Assembly (NCBI GenBank): GCA_040437565.1 | Contig: JBDOQK010000053.1 | Location: forward strand, 202,079 to 266,078 | Source of the DNA: Albugo candida | Taxonomy: Eukaryota; Oomycota; Peronosporomycetes; Albuginales | Reading direction: 5' to 3' | Length of the DNA: 64,000 nucleotides | Part shown: piece after piece, positions 1 to 10,013 of the stretch | How positions within the stretch are numbered: position 1 is the first letter of the stretch | Layout: every line of letters starts with the position of its first letter | Position numbers and translations under genes: made by a program | Notes under the pieces: generated by a model | Told to the model about the DNA's origin: nothing | Databases searched by the model: none | Seen by the model: the letters and a program-made list of their open reading frames with translations, nothing else

Positions 1-616
1 CACAAGCCTGCGCACATACAGAGATTGTACCTAACACGCTTGGATACTGCAATTTACGCGCTGGTTGCTTACCGCTCGAGCTATTTCCCTGTTTATCACT
101 CCGTTTGAGATCAAAACCTCTTTCGGATGATGATATTTATGATACACAGTGCGTATGACAGAATCCGAATTGATGGAAATGCCATAACTATCAGTAAAGT
201 GGCAGACACATGAGATTCTAAAGGAATGATTGGGAACAAATTGCTCACTCTTTAAGCCAAATATTGAGATTTGTGTCGAATTTCTGCTCTCCGCCTTCCC
301 CCAGCATCAATAAGACACTTCCACCAGAGTGTATGTACTCCTTAAGTGTCGAGAATTCTGTCGAACTGAAGCGCTCGCGGATACCGGCAAACACAATTAC
401 AGTCGCATGCTGAATTCGATCGCTGCTGAGATCCGTTTTGTTTGTTTCGATCTTACACGTTGATCGCAATTGACGTGCAAGTTTTTTGTATCCACTTGAC
501 GGGTGAAATAATTCTTTCTTTGAAGCATCGAATAGAATCAAATTTGGTGCTCTGACTGTGTCCAAAATTTGAGATGTCTCGCGCTGTGTGGTAGACCGAC
601 TTTGACGATCATTCAT
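1..616 (-). CDS. IFT52: Intraflagellar transport protein 52 (IFT-B subunit), 5' part
   Basis: IFT52 is a core subunit of the IFT-B train that carries cargo along the flagellar axoneme. The minus-strand gene starts at ATG 616 and runs off the left window edge. Three exons are visible: 616..249, 187..73 and 7..1. They are separated by introns of 61 and 65 nt with GT..AG ends, and the phases join correctly. The first exon encodes the N-terminal GIFT domain. Family landmarks are visible: a region ending GYKKLARQLRS, the segment VLLMLGEGGEQKFDTN, and in exon 2 YHHPKEVLISNGVINREIARA-type sequence, all collinear with animal IFT52. Oomycete zoospores are flagellate, so the gene is expected. The last exon is only seven bases inside the window, so its assignment is tentative. 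Confidence 0.9.
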
Positions 617-1098
617 AGATTCTACAGTGCCAATTTGTTTCCTTACTGGTAATCACAGCAACAAACAAGAGTCTTGAATGATTAATTTCAAGATAATTAC
701 GCAAATCGTCTTCCCGATCTTGAAGAGGCGTACACGATAGCAATCATAAATTTACTAAAGCGAGCACTAAGCGCTCTGACGCCTTCGAATATTATACGTC
801 GGTAGCACTCATATGCTCTGACGCATCCGTGTGGCCCAATGGAGCTTAGCAGTGTGATACCTCACCCGACACTGAAACAAATGCGATTTCTTGAAGAATC
901 ATTGGCGCTGTCGCCGACAAAGGGGTCAGAAGCTATAGGAAGTAGTAAATGCGGCGCTGTAGTGTCAAAGTAAGAAATCAGACATGTCAGACGGCTTTTC
1001 AAGACGATGAGAATTGAAATCAACATGCAAAAATGAACTTTTTATGATATGGGGTTTTCAAGTAGAGTATCAAAAACGTGCATGTGCTTCAAAATGGG
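617..1098. other. Intergenic, no feature recognised
   Basis: This spacer lies between the IFT52 start on the minus strand and the 3' end of the next minus-strand gene. No convincing coding exon, RNA gene or repeat was recognised. Confidence 0.5.
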
Positions 1099-1695
1099 TC
1101 ATAGAGTAGCTCCTGGACCAGTATATGTCTTGGGGGTGAGAGTCTCTAGATAGGCATTCGTTGGACGAGCATTTCCTTCCATTGTGTCTCTCTCTGCTTC
1201 AGCTGACAGCCAGTCATTATATCCCTTATAGCTCGTCCAAGTGGAGCCACCAAAGGAAAAGAATAGGAAAAATACCAATGCAACAGCACCTTTGATAACG
1301 CCACATCGAATAAATCCTTCATAATCATCGCAATGACTCACGTACGACGAGGAGGCGAGAGTGATACCAGTGATGAGATAAATGAATGTCATTGCGCCAT
1401 CGGTGTATACCGTATACTTTGGTGCGATCGGATTAGGACGTCGAGAGATTTCCACGAATGTGAGATACCATGAGCTCGAGATTAATGACGTGTACAGTAA
1501 TACAACGGCGAAACCAGAGGTACTGCTTCCCAATGAAGCTTTTTGGTTGCTGTTGCCGAGTGTTTGCGATGGGAATGATGCAGCCAATAGCAAAATGGCT
1601 ACCATGCTGAGTATGGCTTGAGATCCACGTAAGACGATTCGTGCAGGAGAAAGTGAGTCACTTTCATCGGAACCGCGGCCTAATATCTCAAACAT
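1099..1695 (-). CDS. Four-transmembrane MARVEL-like membrane protein
   Basis: This is a single-exon ORF of 198 aa starting at ATG 1695; the frame is open a little further upstream but only from a TTG. Four hydrophobic segments are visible at roughly residues 18-42, 60-83, 98-118 and 130-154. The loops are short and the C-terminal tail of about 40 residues is hydrophilic. This topology, with both ends probably cytosolic, matches MARVEL-domain proteins, which act in membrane apposition and vesicle traffic. Many predicted oomycete plasma-membrane proteins look like this. The assignment rests on topology and general character only, without a diagnostic motif. It could equally be another small four-TM family. 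Confidence 0.6.
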   Translation of the reverse strand: MFEILGRGSDESDSLSPARIVLRGSQAILSMVAILLLAASFPSQTLGNSNQKASLGSSTSGFAVVLLYTSLISSSWYLTFVEISRRPNPIAPKYTVYTDGAMTFIYLITGITLASSSYVSHCDDYEGFIRCGVIKGAVALVFFLFFSFGGSTWTSYKGYNDWLSAEAERDTMEGNARPTNAYLETLTPKTYTGPGATL

Positions 1696-1728
1696 TGTCT
1701 TCTTTCTCTTTTGTTTCTGAACTGACAA

Positions 1729-2110
1729 GCTGGCTAATGGCCTCTCTTGGTCCCACTTTTATAGAAAATGACTTCCATAGAGTATGTTCCGTATAGGTTT
1801 TGTCGAGTGTAATGCACGTAAGTATACATGTATACATATTTACGGTCGGGCATCTGGAAACTATAACGCAGTGTAGTATACACGTGCATAGATGGCGTAG
1901 ATGACCGGCGATCTAATTTCTGGTCTTGCAGAGGGTCTTATGACTCACTTTATGTAGACTGTGCTCACATAAGTTGCGGGTGTCTTTACCAAATCTGGAA
2001 ACTCCAAAGGTCGTAAAGGATCAACTGGCAGTTGTACACGGCAAAACCCGTCCGTAGAATCGGTGGTAACGTGTATACTTGGTAGAATTCTCTCTTTTTG
2101 AGTGTGCAAC
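1729..2110. other. Divergent intergenic region
   Basis: This non-coding spacer lies between two divergently transcribed genes and presumably holds both promoters. No specific element was recognised. Confidence 0.4.
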
Positions 2111-3045
2111 ATGACGGAAATCAAAGAGAGTCTGATTTTGGAAGAAGAAGAAGAAATCTATTACAACAAACTGATTGAGATATATGGAGAAGACAGTTTG
2201 ACGGACGATTGTAGAAGGCGGTTAGTGTACGCTTTCAGGCACGAATGCGATCGAACAAAGCGAATGGAAGTTATCTGTAAGGAAGCCAAGCAAATTTTAG
2301 AATGGCGGGCAAAATTCGAAATGGACACCATCTTACAGCGTACATTACCCCACAGTGATTTATTTCAAGCTTGCTGGCCTTCGTACTTTTATGGAGAAGA
2401 CATTGATGGACACGTGATCACTGTGGATATTTTACAAGATATCAAAGTGGAAATTTTCCAACAGAATTTGACACATTTGGATCAGTTATTAGCTCTTCGA
2501 GCGCAATTCATGGAGCGACTTCAGTGGGAAAAGAATGCGATATCGATACGACGAGGTGTGCGCGTAACTAAACATATATCGCTTGTGGATATTAACGGAT
2601 TTGGCTTAAAGTATATCTCACCATCATTCCTGAGCTATATGAAACCGATATTTGAGATCGGTCAGACGTATTATCCGGAAACTTTGCATTGTATGTACGT
2701 TATAAATGTGCCGTATATCTTTACCAGTGCGTGGAAATTGATTTCAAGCTTTGTGAGTTCCGAAACAAGCCAGAAAATACATCTACTGGTACGGATGATG
2801 ATGCTACTGCTACTGCTGTGACGTTGATTCATTCCTTCTTCCCTTTCATGTAGAAAAATAAGGAGGAGTTTTTAAAAGTTGCAGAAAGCAATGGAATCGG
2901 CGTGGAAGCTATTCCCGTACAATTTGGAGGAAGTCACCAAGGCCGAAAAGTAGACGACTCTTTCCAGCCTTCGGTACCCGATACTCCGTTGCCCATTGCG
3001 ACCCGTCATTCCACATCTTGCGCAACCGAAACGGTGCAATCATAA
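2111..3045 (+). CDS. Sec14/CRAL-TRIO-domain lipid-binding protein
   Basis: Exons 2111..2788 and 2854..3045 are separated by a 65-nt GT..AG intron in phase 0, giving 289 aa. The ATG at 2111 is chosen because the upstream in-frame start is only a GTG. The N-terminal half holds the helical CRAL-TRIO-N-like segment. The C-terminal half is the Sec14 lipid-binding fold: HISLVDINGFGLKYISPSF, then YYPETLHCMYVINVPYIF, then the gating region VSSETSQKIHLL, continued after the intron by the EEFLKVAESNG strand and a Gly-rich FGGSH terminus. These are hallmark positions of phosphatidylinositol-transfer proteins. The likely role is transfer or sensing of phosphoinositides in the cytosol. Without the intron the frame would end in a run of Met/Leu codons, which supports the splice. 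Confidence 0.85.
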
Positions 3046-3211
3046 GTAATTGCTCAACATGCGCAGAGAGCTAAATATGCGAAGCACCGTTGAGCGGATT
3101 GTGGAAAAGACAATAAACTGAGTGTTACTTGAAAACATAACTCGATCTAAAAAGTATAATTGATGTCATTCCGAGCTTTCAGCGTCACGCAGCCAAACGG
3201 TGTATTTTGTG
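3046..3211. other. Convergent intergenic spacer
   Basis: This short spacer lies between the Sec14-like gene (plus strand) and Nup54 (minus strand). Their 3' ends face each other 166 bp apart, so terminators for both must lie here. Confidence 0.4.
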
Positions 3212-4684
3212 TCATCTACGCCACATATCCTTCATGATTTTCAAGTCAGCGAAACCATCGTTCAGAATCGCCGTCAGATGTTCTAAACCTTGACGTTGTT
3301 TATCCAGAAACTGCGCTCATTAAAACGACGTTATAATGAGCAGACGAGTCAAAAGCACAAGTACCTGATAAACCCTTTTTAGATCTTCTGGCGATAGCGA
3401 AATTGACGTCGAAGATTCCGTCATTTTAGTGTGTTGCTTGTGCAAGTGTCGTAAGGCCAAAATTTCCTCTACACGAGCCTTGTATTGCGCAGGAGCATCC
3501 AAAACTGCCTGTAGCTTTTGTAATGCCACGCTAGATGCATCACACACATGACATTAGTATATGACTGCTACCTCTCGAGATTTTCACTGGCCTTACTGCA
3601 ATTCGGCCTCTTCCTGCTGTAAAGGTTTTCCAAGATTCTGTAGAAATTCTAAATCTTTCATCACCTATACATTTGGTATCCAAATAAGACAAAGCGTCAT
3701 AGAAGTCGAATGCGATAATCCGCGAACCTTTAAAAGCTTGTGAAACAAAGTCACATGTTGGCGTCGACAATTGTCTAATTTCCCTTCTGTAGCTCGACTT
3801 TTCTTCTCCATTAGTTCAACTTGTGTCGTCAGATCCGTAATATGCTGATTATATTTCCCAGCGTGATCTTGCTGCGCTTTGATTCGTTTCAGCAGATCCT
3901 GGAAGCCAATAATTGGGGCTGGGACGAGATGAATTGGATCAGGATTGTCCATCTCAGCCTGATTCCATAATCTCTCGCTAATGAATGGAGGACGATTGTA
4001 CATATGCCTTTGGATAGGATCAATTGTGTTGTACATAAGAAACTTGAATCGTGACTGGGAATTATCTTGGTAAGCTGCTTTGATTATATTCAATTGAGAA
4101 ACAGCCGGATCAGCATTCACAACAATAGGAGCGTTGCTTGCGTTAGATAGTATAGCGCTGTTCGAATTACTTTGGGCACCAAATCCCGAAAAGCTTCCGG
4201 CAAAAGGAGTCGAAGGCGATGGTTGTCCAAAAATCGACGGCTTTAAAGTCGAAGTAGTGCCCGAATTGAACGTAAACGCAGGCGTTGATGCTGTAGTGCT
4301 AGTCGACGATAAAGAAGGAGCAGAACCGAACTGAAATGAGGTACCCTGAGACTTTGATGCTTCGTTGCTTGTATCACCAAACGTAAAACCCGCGGTACTC
4401 GTCGCAGATGGGGCAGCCAATTGTGTGCCAAACGAAAAACCGCTTTGGCCACTCCCGAATGCATTGTTTGAGTTTGTATTTGACTGTGGGGTCGTACTTC
4501 CAAACGAGAATGGCGTGGACGTTGGTGCTGAAGTGGGGACAGCAGCTGGCGGATTACAGCCAAATTGAAAGGAATTCGAGCCAGAAGATGGAGCTGTGCT
4601 TGTAGAAGTTCCAAAATTGAAAGCGCCAGTTGGAGCAGAGGTCGAAGTGGATCCTTGGAATGATGTCCCGAAAGTGAAGGACAT
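3212..4684 (-). CDS. NUP54: Nucleoporin Nup54 (FG-repeat channel nucleoporin)
   Basis: Exons 4684..3728, 3664..3597, 3530..3365 and 3310..3212 are joined by introns of 54-66 nt with consistent phases, giving 429 aa. Residues 1 to about 180 are Thr/Ser-rich with many FG, FNFG and FSFG repeats that bind transport receptors. The C-terminal half is the alpha-helical Nup54 domain. It carries the conserved run DNPDPIHLVPAPIIGFQDLL, a coiled coil, the DAPAQYKARVEEI segment and a final helix ending DLKIMKDMWRR. Nup54 forms the central channel complex with Nup58 and Nup62. The first intron starts with GTTCGC, a weaker donor, but removing it restores the coiled coil and the phase. Confidence is high because several separated blocks match the family in order. 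Confidence 0.92.
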
Positions 4685-4929
4685 GGTGCAGCAGCGATTC
4701 GAGCCGAGAGTGTTTGTATTGCACTACCGAGAATATTCGTTTAAGTTCGAATTGTGTGATAATGCGCGAAGAAATTGCAAATCGTTTGTATGCTTTTATC
4801 ACAAGGACAGAAACGGAAACACGCATATTGTTGATGACTAGATATATGATGAACTTTGTGAAGAATCAGCAATAGAATCTTCAGCTAGACAGCGATTAAG
4901 TGCAGAGCAGATTTTAAGGACTTAATATC

Positions 4930-5145
4930 ATGCTGGAAGATTACATCGACTCGGAATCGACATTACTATTGTACGTTGAGTGTGAATATAACAGTGTTCA
5001 CGTAGGAGTTTATTTGCCGTTTAACTTTACAATTCAAAATAATTGCATTAAAGACAGACAGATAAGTTGGTATAAAGAAAGCGAGTTAAAGCACCGAATA
5101 CGTCGTTCGCTATCGCTAGTCACTACGAGAGATATAAGCCAATGA
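4930..5145 (+). CDS. Small ORF of unknown function, doubtful
   Basis: This is an ATG-initiated ORF of 71 aa between the Nup54 and NTF2 genes. No family is recognised and there is no signal peptide or membrane segment. It runs into a sequence repeated across the scaffold gap at 5157-5256, so its 3' end is not reliable. It may be non-coding 5' sequence of NTF2. Confidence 0.15.
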   Translation: MLEDYIDSESTLLLYVECEYNSVHVGVYLPFNFTIQNNCIKDRQISWYKESELKHRIRRSLSLVTTRDISQ

Positions 5146-5156
5146 GTGAATTCCAT

Positions 5157-5256
5157 NNNNNNNNNNNNNNNNNNNNNNNNNNNNNNNNNNNNNNNNNNNN
5201 NNNNNNNNNNNNNNNNNNNNNNNNNNNNNNNNNNNNNNNNNNNNNNNNNNNNNNNN
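5157..5256. other. Scaffold gap (100 N) flanked by a 38-bp duplication
   Basis: The 38 bases before the gap (5119-5156) are repeated exactly after it (5257-5294). This indicates overlapping contig ends rather than a biological repeat. Confidence 0.9.
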
Positions 5257-5386
5257 GTCACTACGAGAGATATAAGCCAATGAGTGAATTCCATACTTTT
5301 GCTTTCAACCAATCGTTCGATTGCCAAATATCCGCTCCAATCGAACAAAAAAGAAATCTCGCGCTCTCGATTTTGCCTCAAGTCAA

Positions 5387-5878
5387 ATGGCGGCAAAAGA
5401 TGTTGCTACCGCATTCGTGCAGCACTATTACACGCTTTTTAGTACAAACCGTGCGGAGCTAGCAAATCTTTACGTAAGAAAGCGAACTTCGATGCATTTT
5501 TTGCGCTGCGTCTCTAATTCGTATTTTGATTTTAACAGCAAGCATCGTCGTTTCTGAGCTGGGAAGGCCAGCTATCGCAAGGCCAAGGAGAGATAATGCA
5601 GAAACTACAGCAATTACCGCAATTACGCCATAATCCTAGTCCTGATTTTGATGTACAAATGTCGACCTCAAATACTGCCATGATCATTTTTGTGCAGGGA
5701 AAAGTTCAGGTAATTATATTTATATGCAAACTATTTACAAAACTGGGTATAACGTCATTCATGAAAACAGATTGACGAAAATCCTCAGGTTCAATTCACT
5801 CAAGTTTTTCAGCTGGTTGCCATCGCCTCAGGACAATATTATATTCACAATGATATATTTCGCCTTCAATATGGATAA
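5387..5878 (+). CDS. NTF2: Nuclear transport factor 2 (NTF2)
   Basis: NTF2 imports Ran-GDP into the nucleus by binding both Ran and FG nucleoporins. Exons 5387..5473, 5539..5709 and 5771..5878 (introns 65 and 61 nt) give 121 aa, the usual length of the family. Visible landmarks are the N-terminal FVQHYYTLFSTNR helix, then LANLYQASSFLSWEG, a GQGEIMQKLQQLP helix, FDVQMSTSNTAMIIFVQGKV, and the C-terminal FTQVFQLVAIASGQYYIHND strand with the terminal FRLQYG. The gene lies one gene away from Nup54, a member of the pore to which NTF2 binds. All intron phases agree, so the model is firm. Confidence 0.95.
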
Positions 5879-6204
5879 AGGCATCTTAGCTCAAGAAATA
5901 CACTTTTTCTTACGCACACAGAGTTCTACTATGTGCGGATTACTGAGAAGCACAAATAGCTGTAGGAAGTTTCTGGAAGAAGAAAAACTTGCCCGCAAGC
6001 GATGTACCTAGGCGTCGTCTTGAGTTCCATGGGAATAAATCGATAAGCAAACGCAAAGCATATTTCGCTCTGATGTTTCGGAGGACTTTGGCATCGCGTC
6101 AGCACACCACGCTGCCGAGTTTTGTATCAGCTGCTGGTACCGATCAATTACAACTATTTATTATCGCGTGAAACAGCGAGTGTTGCCCACCACATCGCCA
6201 AAAA
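5879..6204. other. Gene-free stretch at the edge of the repeat region
   Basis: No supportable gene is seen. Short frames are open but start at non-ATG codons and show no recognisable protein. The stretch leads into a segment duplicated at 18.6 kb. Confidence 0.4.
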
Positions 6205-7540
6205 AGACGTTAATCAGACTCGATGCAGCTGTTCAAAATTCTTGCATTTATCGAATGAGATGCATCAACAAATTCTGACAGCGCGTGGAATGGTAAAGGA
6301 TGCTTCAGCGTAACACGTCAGTGAATCGCCGTCAATTAGGGCTCATCGAGCACCCTATTGCTTCTTCTAACTTCTTTCGGAACGCATATTGTTAACTAAT
6401 AAGCGCATTAAATATATCATTACAGTAATGTGTCATAAATTGCATTAATGTCCTACATAATGTCTTCATTTCTACTCAACAGACGATTCCTTCATAAAGA
6501 TTCCATTGTCTGGTCATTTTCTATCAACTCAATCTTGAATTGGTCAATTCCCATCTAATTTTGCTGATTTATATCCTGGCTTTATCACGACACTAGGAAT
6601 TACTATAGGAATTGGCGACGACGATTTTTCTTGCTAAGAGACTCAACATGATGCTGTTCTTTTTCTTCTCTCGTATTCTTTCGTCTTCGATGCTTAATCC
6701 TCGGACTGCTTTGGTTCTCACTATCCAATTAACCAACGATGAACACCAGACAANNNNNNNNNNNNNNNNNNNNNNNNNNNNNNNNNNNNNNNNNNNNNNN
6801 NNNNNNNNNNNNNNNNNNNNNNNNNNNNNNNNNNNNNNNNNNNNNNNNNNNNNATTCTAGTATTACCTAGTACTAGCTGTTCAGCGTAATGTGGTGGACA
6901 TGAATGTGAAGAATACTGTACTTCATGACATTATCCATTAATTAGAAGCTGGACATTGTCTCTTACTACGTATTTGATCGACACATCGACAGACTTTTGA
7001 AACAAGCTTTTATATGTAATCTATTAACAAAGCTCGGAACTCGTTCATCGAAAGAATCTTGCGTTTGTAGCCAAAATGTTTCAATATATTGCAAAAAAGT
7101 ACAATAGCTGCGCTTCTTGAGAATAGAATAGCGTTAATTGTTTGCAGCTACCGATTGTCTTACTTGCCGCTACACTCTTCCGATGCTTATTTTGCACATT
7201 CTTCAATGTGCTTTACGCCGATCTCAAAAAGCTTAAGCGCTTGCGAAAACTGCCAAAAACACATTCTGAATCCGCAATCGTTAAATTTTATGTCTTTATG
7301 TGTCCTTGAGCATCGCTATTGTCAGATAGAGATCTGCTACGGGAACGAATGCATTCGATCAGGTCCAAGATGAAGCTCCAAAATTAAGACCTTGAAAAGC
7401 ATACATAATGAGTTTATCATTGCTAGTTTTTAAAGTGTCTACTGAATGACCCCTATCAGTATGTTTCAATCAGCGAAATAGGTGATGTGAAGTACAGAAC
7501 TAGTAGAGCTCATTTATACTGGGTCGATGACTTGCTAGAT
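6205..7540 (+). repeat. Segmental repeat copy A (degenerate, interrupted by a gap)
   Basis: Two blocks, about 6205-6753 and 6854-7540, align collinearly with 18650-19195 and 20024-21180. Similarity is high but there are many substitutions and small indels. Between the blocks copy A has a scaffold gap, while copy B has about 830 bp holding a coiled-coil ORF. Within the second block a stretch with coding character ends VKFYVSMCP in copy B. In copy A it is put out of frame by a one-base deletion near 7200 (CATTCTTCAATG here against CATTGCTTCAATG in copy B). Copy A is therefore the more decayed copy of a duplicated gene-containing segment. No transposase was found. Confidence 0.65.
6754..6853. 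other. Scaffold gap (100 N)
   Basis: This gap inside repeat copy A has no duplicated flanks. By comparison with copy B, about 0.8 kb may be missing or may never have been present. Confidence 0.9.
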
Positions 7541-7899
7541 CACCACTTCAGCACCATCTTACAAGACCTTTTTCAATTGACAGGTTGAGTAATACTAGGA
7601 TCTTATCGTATTTCGTGACATTCATAGCATATAGGCAAACATTAGACTAGGTGTGCCAGAATAATTGTGAATTTTTTTGTGTTTTCGTTTCTTTTCTTTT
7701 TCTAAAAAGCAAACTGCAATTTCGCGGGTACTTACTTCTACTTCATATTGAATACAGAAGAGATATAGTCGAAACGCAGCATCTCAACCGCGTTATTCGT
7801 ACATACTCCTGGAAAGCGTACTTTACCAAGTACGTAGATGCGATGGCCGTTGGAAACAGGAGGTACGAGCATGCTGTTACATACTTGCACTAGATACTA

Positions 7900-8156
7900 T
7901 GTTAGAACATGCGTAGTGCTTAGCAGGTGACAAATTGAATACTTAAAATATAATTAGGTCCTTGGTACGCAAACTCTCTTGTTACTCTAAGCCTACTGCT
8001 TTCTTCGACTATACCTTGATAAATTTCCATACCGCGCATCACTAATCGTATAGTCGCGCATTAGAAATCGCCTGGCCGCGCGTCATTAATCCTGCGCCGT
8101 TACCAACATGGATCGTGCGATGGTGTCACTTGACAACAACACATCCTTCTTCAACA
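7900..8156 (-). mobile_element. Solo LTR of a Ty1/copia-type retrotransposon
   Basis: This 257-bp sequence begins TGTTAGAACATG and ends TTCTTCAACA, so it has the TG..CA termini typical of LTRs. Homologous copies occur at 14443-14660, 14855-15095 and 17893-18147. The last lies directly upstream of copia gag on the minus strand, so the LTR reads on the minus strand. No internal retroelement sequence adjoins this copy, hence solo LTR. A clear target-site duplication was not found. Confidence 0.7.
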
Positions 8157-8540
8157 ATTAGATCGTGAATGTTGCTCTTTCGCTTGAGACACATTTGAGA
8201 ATCGGCTGAGACATTTATTTTAAAAATTTTTGAGCGTTAAAAATCACCTGGCAGATTTGATAAAATACGACTATCGCGGAGTGGTTTGGAAGTAACGTGG
8301 CCATTGAAAGTAGAAAATACAAAATCTGATCCGTCATGAGGAGACAAAGTGCACAAAGACGTTCTTTTACACATATACGCTCCGGCTTCATTGCTTGATA
8401 TGCGCCTCTATAACCCTTAGATCATCCATGTTCGAAATACGCACGAAGCACGATCCGAGAAGCCAACGGTACGTATGAATGAGAAACGCAATTTTTATCT
8501 GTTGACTTTGAATCAATCGACCGGAAGCGCATACAGCACC
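8157..8540. other. 5' flank of the pepsin-like gene
   Basis: No gene is recognised. From 8179 onward this sequence is repeated exactly at 9652-10013, upstream of the second gene copy. Confidence 0.5.
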
Positions 8541-9551
8541 ATGAAAGCTTTACAAATACAAAAATATGGTGCTGGTATGCTTGGAGTATTTCTAGCGTAT
8601 TACCGTTTCGTGGGCGCACAATACATGAAGTTGCAGCATCAAACACCTGATGGATCAAATACGATAGGAGGATTAAGGGTCAAGATATATCTCCTACGAG
8701 AACGCGGCTCGGATGCACATCCTATTACCGACAATGACCTCTATTTGTTAACTTTTCCCATTGAGGAGGACGATCCAAATGGAGTTGAAGCTTTCAATGA
8801 AATCAAGGGTGATATGCCAATTGATAAGGTCAAGTTACAAGATAATTCACCCGGAAAACCGGCTTATCCCACGGCAATCATTCCCAATTTATACGCCAAG
8901 TTCGATCGAGACGAACGCAAACAGCCTGAGAAACAAAAACACGGCCGCACTTTCTTGACGGAACTCAATGAACTTCGAGCTCCGAGCAAAATGGAAGTGG
9001 AAGTAAAAGTATTGAGAAGTTACACGCGTACCATCAAGAAGAATAGTTATACGTGTGGCTGGGTGCTGCGAGGGTGTTCGTTGAAATTCTTATCCTTGCA
9101 AACTACGCTTTACGAAGATGAGAGCTTGATCACCATGAATCCTCAAGTGTACATCTCGAGTAACAGCGGGATATATTCATTTGATATGAAGATGGTTCCA
9201 CAACTTTATTTGTATCAAATGAATTTTCCAGGCAAAAGACAATTTACACCTGAGATGGATTTGTCGAGTGTAGAAATGAACTTCATCGGCGAAAAGAGAC
9301 ATCGTTATAAGGTTGAATTTCGGCCCGATAACTTAATGACGACAATTCCGGAAAGCTTATTTGACACGTTAAGAGAAAGTTTGATTCGCATGGACTTCTA
9401 TTGGGAAAGTAATCGCTACCAACGGCCATGCCAGCAATTGGAGTACGAAAAAGTCGTCGAATTTATCAAGAAGAACAAGCGCATCTCCGGTCTACCCCCA
9501 CTCGACCTTATGTATGGAAACGAGCAAGTGTTGACTATCAAAGCCAATAAA
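8541..9551 (+). CDS. Secreted pepsin-fold-like protein, truncated duplicate at gap
   Basis: This is a copy of the gene at 10014-11192, identical over 1373 bp including upstream sequence (8179-9551 against 9652-11024) and cut by the scaffold gap at 9552. Because no difference is seen over the whole length and the copy stops exactly at the gap, it is most likely an assembly duplicate of one locus rather than a second gene. The start is placed at the ATG at 8541, not the earlier ATG at 8475, because only the later one gives a signal peptide aligned with the paralogue at 57958. Confidence 0.5.
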
Positions 9552-9651
9552 NNNNNNNNNNNNNNNNNNNNNNNNNNNNNNNNNNNNNNNNNNNNNNNNN
9601 NNNNNNNNNNNNNNNNNNNNNNNNNNNNNNNNNNNNNNNNNNNNNNNNNNN
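9552..9651. other. Scaffold gap (100 N) flanked by a 1373-bp duplication
   Basis: Sequence 8179-9551 is repeated as 9652-11024 with no difference seen, so the gap separates two versions of the same contig end. Confidence 0.9.
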
Positions 9652-10013
9652 TTCGCTTGAGACACATTTGAGAATCGGCTGAGACATTTATTTTAAAAAT
9701 TTTTGAGCGTTAAAAATCACCTGGCAGATTTGATAAAATACGACTATCGCGGAGTGGTTTGGAAGTAACGTGGCCATTGAAAGTAGAAAATACAAAATCT
9801 GATCCGTCATGAGGAGACAAAGTGCACAAAGACGTTCTTTTACACATATACGCTCCGGCTTCATTGCTTGATATGCGCCTCTATAACCCTTAGATCATCC
9901 ATGTTCGAAATACGCACGAAGCACGATCCGAGAAGCCAACGGTACGTATGAATGAGAAACGCAATTTTTATCTGTTGACTTTGAATCAATCGACCGGAAG
10001 CGCATACAGCACC

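Noticed and set aside
4134-4605. Several open frames on both strands across Nup54
   Set aside because: They are antisense or out-of-frame shadows caused by the low-complexity FG-repeat coding sequence.
6612-6753. IFLAK sequence in a short ORF, recalling the LxLFLAK motif of Crinkler effectors
   Set aside because: The surrounding sequence is a decayed repeat, there is no Crinkler N-terminal context or downstream domain, and the homologous copy at about 19080 does not keep the motif.
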